Made by a program: the position numbers and the translations under genes
The notes under the pieces: generated by a model
The model's input: the letters and a program-made list of their open reading frames with translations, nothing else
Database searches by the model: none
What the model was told of the DNA's origin: nothing
In this document: positions 32,704-34,356 of the stretch, one piece after another
Position numbering within the stretch: position 1 is the first letter of the stretch
Layout of the letters: every line of letters starts with the position of its first letter
Assembly: GCA_040878005.1 (NCBI GenBank)
Contig: JBBDMW010000016.1
Location: 1-34,356 of the forward strand
Source of the DNA: JBBDMW01 sp040878005
Lineage (GTDB): Bacteria > Chloroflexota > Dehalococcoidia > Lucifugimonadales > Lucifugimonadaceae
Reading direction: 5' to 3'
Length of the DNA: 34,356 nt

Positions 32704-34041
32704 TCAATGTTTACGAAAAGTCCTGTTTGCGAGCGTCTCTGTATTTTTGGCCGACCAGTAGCCACTCCTTTGATTTTTCAGCGAGGAATTCTTGTGGGAT
32801 GCCAAACGCTTGAACAATGGCAGGCTGACCTTGATCGCATCGTCAACGTAGCGGTCCTCCTTTTCCCTTGCTTCCGGCAGTTGGATGAACGTACTTAGCT
32901 CTACCCCTGGTGGTGTGAAAGTATCAGACTCTTGAACGACGGGTACTCCATGGTCCCTGATGTGCTGTGCAAATGAAGGCATTGCAAGAAACGGCACTAC
33001 ACGCCAGACGTTTTCGAGCGAAACCTTGCAGTGAAACGGTCCATAGATACCAGCTTTGGCCGCGAGCGATCGGTGACGCTTAGCGATTGCTCCAACAGCA
33101 TCGAACATCATGTTTAGGTCTACGACTCTGGAAGCGTCCATGCCATATTCTTTCAACAACTCATCAAACTCGGAGGCTTCCTCGTAGTCGGCAGGCCCGA
33201 TGCCAATCCCCGCAAGATAGTGGCTAAGCGGCACGGTGACGAACGAGTGACATTTGCGATCAAACTCCCAGGTTAGTACACGGTGATACGGGTTATTGTT
33301 GGCCGCCTGGCGGGCTACGAATCCACGTGCATTTGTGTAGAAGTTGTCAAATAGAATCTGTGGCTCTTTCATCACATGCACAAAATCTGCGAAAGTGCGC
33401 CGAAACAAGTGACCTTTGATTTCATGAGGATCCGACGTCAAGAAGACATGTATATAGCAAACATTCTCTTCGCCTTTCGATGTGGGAGGTCGGTAGGAGA
33501 TGAGGGAACTCAATCGGGATCGTGCTCTATCGGATCTCTCCCACATTCGGTCCAAGATCGCTCGATCGGTCTCTGGTTTTGGGTCGGACGAGTCACCCAC
33601 ACGGCGATATATGCGACCGTCGTTGTGCACGTATGGACTCTCGGCCCCTTGAGGAACTCGAACAGCGACAATGATTCGTTCAGCGGGCAGTTCTATTTCG
33701 TCTATTGGACCTTCAAAGATGCGCTCCTCGAAGAACACTTCCGGGTTCACTACCGCTCTGGAAGCGTTCCTCAGACTTTCCTTGACTCGAACAAGCTCCG
33801 TCGATTCGAGTCCAGGAAAGGACTTGGCGGTCGTGGTCCACGGGTTCTCTTGAATCCCGAGGAACAGCCAGCCTCCATACTGATTCGCGAATCCTGACAT
33901 GCTCTTTGCAAGCCTCTTGACGTCAATCAGTTGGGACTTGTATTCCACATACCACCCTTCGGAAACACCCCGAAGGGTCACCAAATCCTTTGGTTCTAGG
34001 TCCGAAATTGATGCATCGAACGGTGCATGGCGTATGGTCAT
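32704..34041 (-). CDS. AlbA_2 (Schlafen-type) domain protein
   Basis: This is a 445-residue protein. Residues about 25-145 match the AlbA_2 / divergent AAA_4 family: EGWYVEYKSQL (with E33 and K35), SMSGFANQYGGWLFLGI (about 47-63) and, after a spacer, SPYVHNDGRIYRRVGDSSDP. This fold is shared with Schlafen-type nucleases and many bacterial transcription or defence proteins. The C-terminal 270 residues are unrecognised. I take ATG 34041 (GGTGAG upstream) as start; an in-frame GTG at 34074 is weaker. It converges with the 1249-aa nuclease gene. A two-gene defence module is possible, although convergent orientation means separate promoters. Confidence 0.8.
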   Translation of the reverse strand: MTIRHAPFDASISDLEPKDLVTLRGVSEGWYVEYKSQLIDVKRLAKSMSGFANQYGGWLFLGIQENPWTTTAKSFPGLESTELVRVKESLRNASRAVVNPEVFFEERIFEGPIDEIELPAERIIVAVRVPQGAESPYVHNDGRIYRRVGDSSDPKPETDRAILDRMWERSDRARSRLSSLISYRPPTSKGEENVCYIHVFLTSDPHEIKGHLFRRTFADFVHVMKEPQILFDNFYTNARGFVARQAANNNPYHRVLTWEFDRKCHSFVTVPLSHYLAGIGIGPADYEEASEFDELLKEYGMDASRVVDLNMMFDAVGAIAKRHRSLAAKAGIYGPFHCKVSLENVWRVVPFLAMPSFAQHIRDHGVPVVQESDTFTPPGVELSTFIQLPEAREKEDRYVDDAIKVSLPLFKRLASHKNSSLKNQRSGYWSAKNTETLANRTFRKH

Positions 34042-34110
34042 TGCAGTACTCTCACCGGATTGAGAACGTAGCACTTGACAGGCGTGGCTTCCAGCACAAG
34101 TTCAAGTGCA

Positions 34111-34128
34111 CGGGGCACACACGCCCCG
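34111..34128. terminator. GC-rich hairpin
   Basis: CGGGGC (34111-34116) pairs with GCCCCG (34123-34128) around ACACAC. On the minus strand it lies just after the stop of the tiny ORF at 34140-34214 and before the AlbA_2 gene. It could end the tiny transcript or attenuate read-through; there is no T-run. Confidence 0.35.
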
Positions 34129-34139
34129 GCTGTCACTCA

Positions 34140-34214
34140 CTATTTGGCGATCTCGCGGCAGACGCACACGATGCGCTCGCCTTCGATCGAGTCGTGCACT
34201 GCCCTGCCAGTCAT
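34140..34214 (-). CDS. Possible 24-aa leader peptide
   Basis: This short frame (MTGRAVHDSIEG... to CREIAK) has AAGGTG a few bases upstream of its ATG and is followed by the hairpin at 34111-34128, then the AlbA_2 gene. Such an order (short coupled ORF, hairpin, gene) is seen in translational leaders. It contains a CVC motif. It is equally likely to be chance. Confidence 0.25.
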   Translation of the reverse strand: MTGRAVHDSIEGERIVCVCREIAK

Positions 34215-34237
34215 GCGGTCACCTTCTTCTCATTAAA

Positions 34238-34280
34238 TCAACTGGACCGCCCCGGGTTTCATGGAGACCCGGTGAGTTGA
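34238..34280. repeat. Long imperfect inverted repeat, IS-end-like
   Basis: TCAACT (34238-34243) pairs with AGTTGA (34275-34280), and CCGGGTTTC (34252-34260) pairs with GAGACCCGG (34264-34272, one G-U) around ATG. The string TGGACCGCCCCGGGTTTC resembles terminal repeats of some IS3-type elements from memory. The rest of the window (34281-34356) shows no gene I can support. Confidence 0.35.
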
Positions 34281-34356
34281 GTCCCGGCCAGGGCCAGGAC
34301 GGGTGAACTGTAGCAGTCTTCGTCGTACCCATGACGCTGCGCCTGCTCGTACTCTG

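Overview
The window is about 58% G+C bacterial DNA that looks like a contig from an environmental genome. The gene content includes an L-rhamnonate-dehydratase-like enolase, several alpha/beta-hydrolases (one fused to a LuxR helix-turn-helix), a DUF502 membrane protein, an EF-G-like factor, aldo/keto reductases and a D-2-hydroxyacid dehydrogenase. This reminds me of Chloroflexota (Dehalococcoidia / SAR202-like lineages). That placement is an inference from gene content, not from a marker gene.

Layout. 1-2.5 kb: repeat-rich non-coding DNA, then a minus-strand run of small genes (74-aa ORF, zinc-ribbon peptide, cytidylate-kinase-like protein, GNAT acetyltransferase). 2.7-4.7 kb: EF-G-like GTPase with a strong terminator. 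5.1-11 kb: a small conserved-domain protein, an enolase-superfamily enzyme, a DUF502 protein and a secreted three-repeat Ig-like / glycoside-hydrolase protein. 11.3-17.2 kb: catabolic genes, namely two overlapping AXE1-type esterase paralogues (the second lacks its nucleophile), a truncated clpB, two aldo/keto reductases and a 2-hydroxyacid dehydrogenase.

17.4-20.2 kb is the most interesting part. Two genes appear as broken ORFs because each contains an in-frame UGA that is best read as selenocysteine. One (17392-19035) is a 547-aa UGSC-family selenoprotein with motif U96-G-T-C. The other (20212-19964, minus) is an 82-aa glutaredoxin-like protein with motif U15-G-S-C. Each UGA is followed at typical bacterial SECIS distance by a perfect hairpin (7 bp and 8 bp). 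The glutaredoxin-like gene heads an apparent operon with a NifU-like CxxC protein and a DinB-fold protein, converging on the UGSC gene. Together they form a compact selenium/thiol redox locus.

20.5-34.3 kb is more accessory. It starts with the 5' half of a tRNA-Thr(CGU) gene, then an alpha/beta-hydrolase, a small membrane protein, a secreted protein and a hydrolase-LuxR regulator. After that come a frameshifted PIN-domain gene, a degenerate IS3-family element with an inverted-end structure, a 1249-aa orphan protein ending in a PD-(D/E)XK nuclease domain, and a convergent AlbA_2 (Schlafen-type) protein. The last two have the look of a defence island. No rRNA, intact tRNA or CRISPR array was seen.
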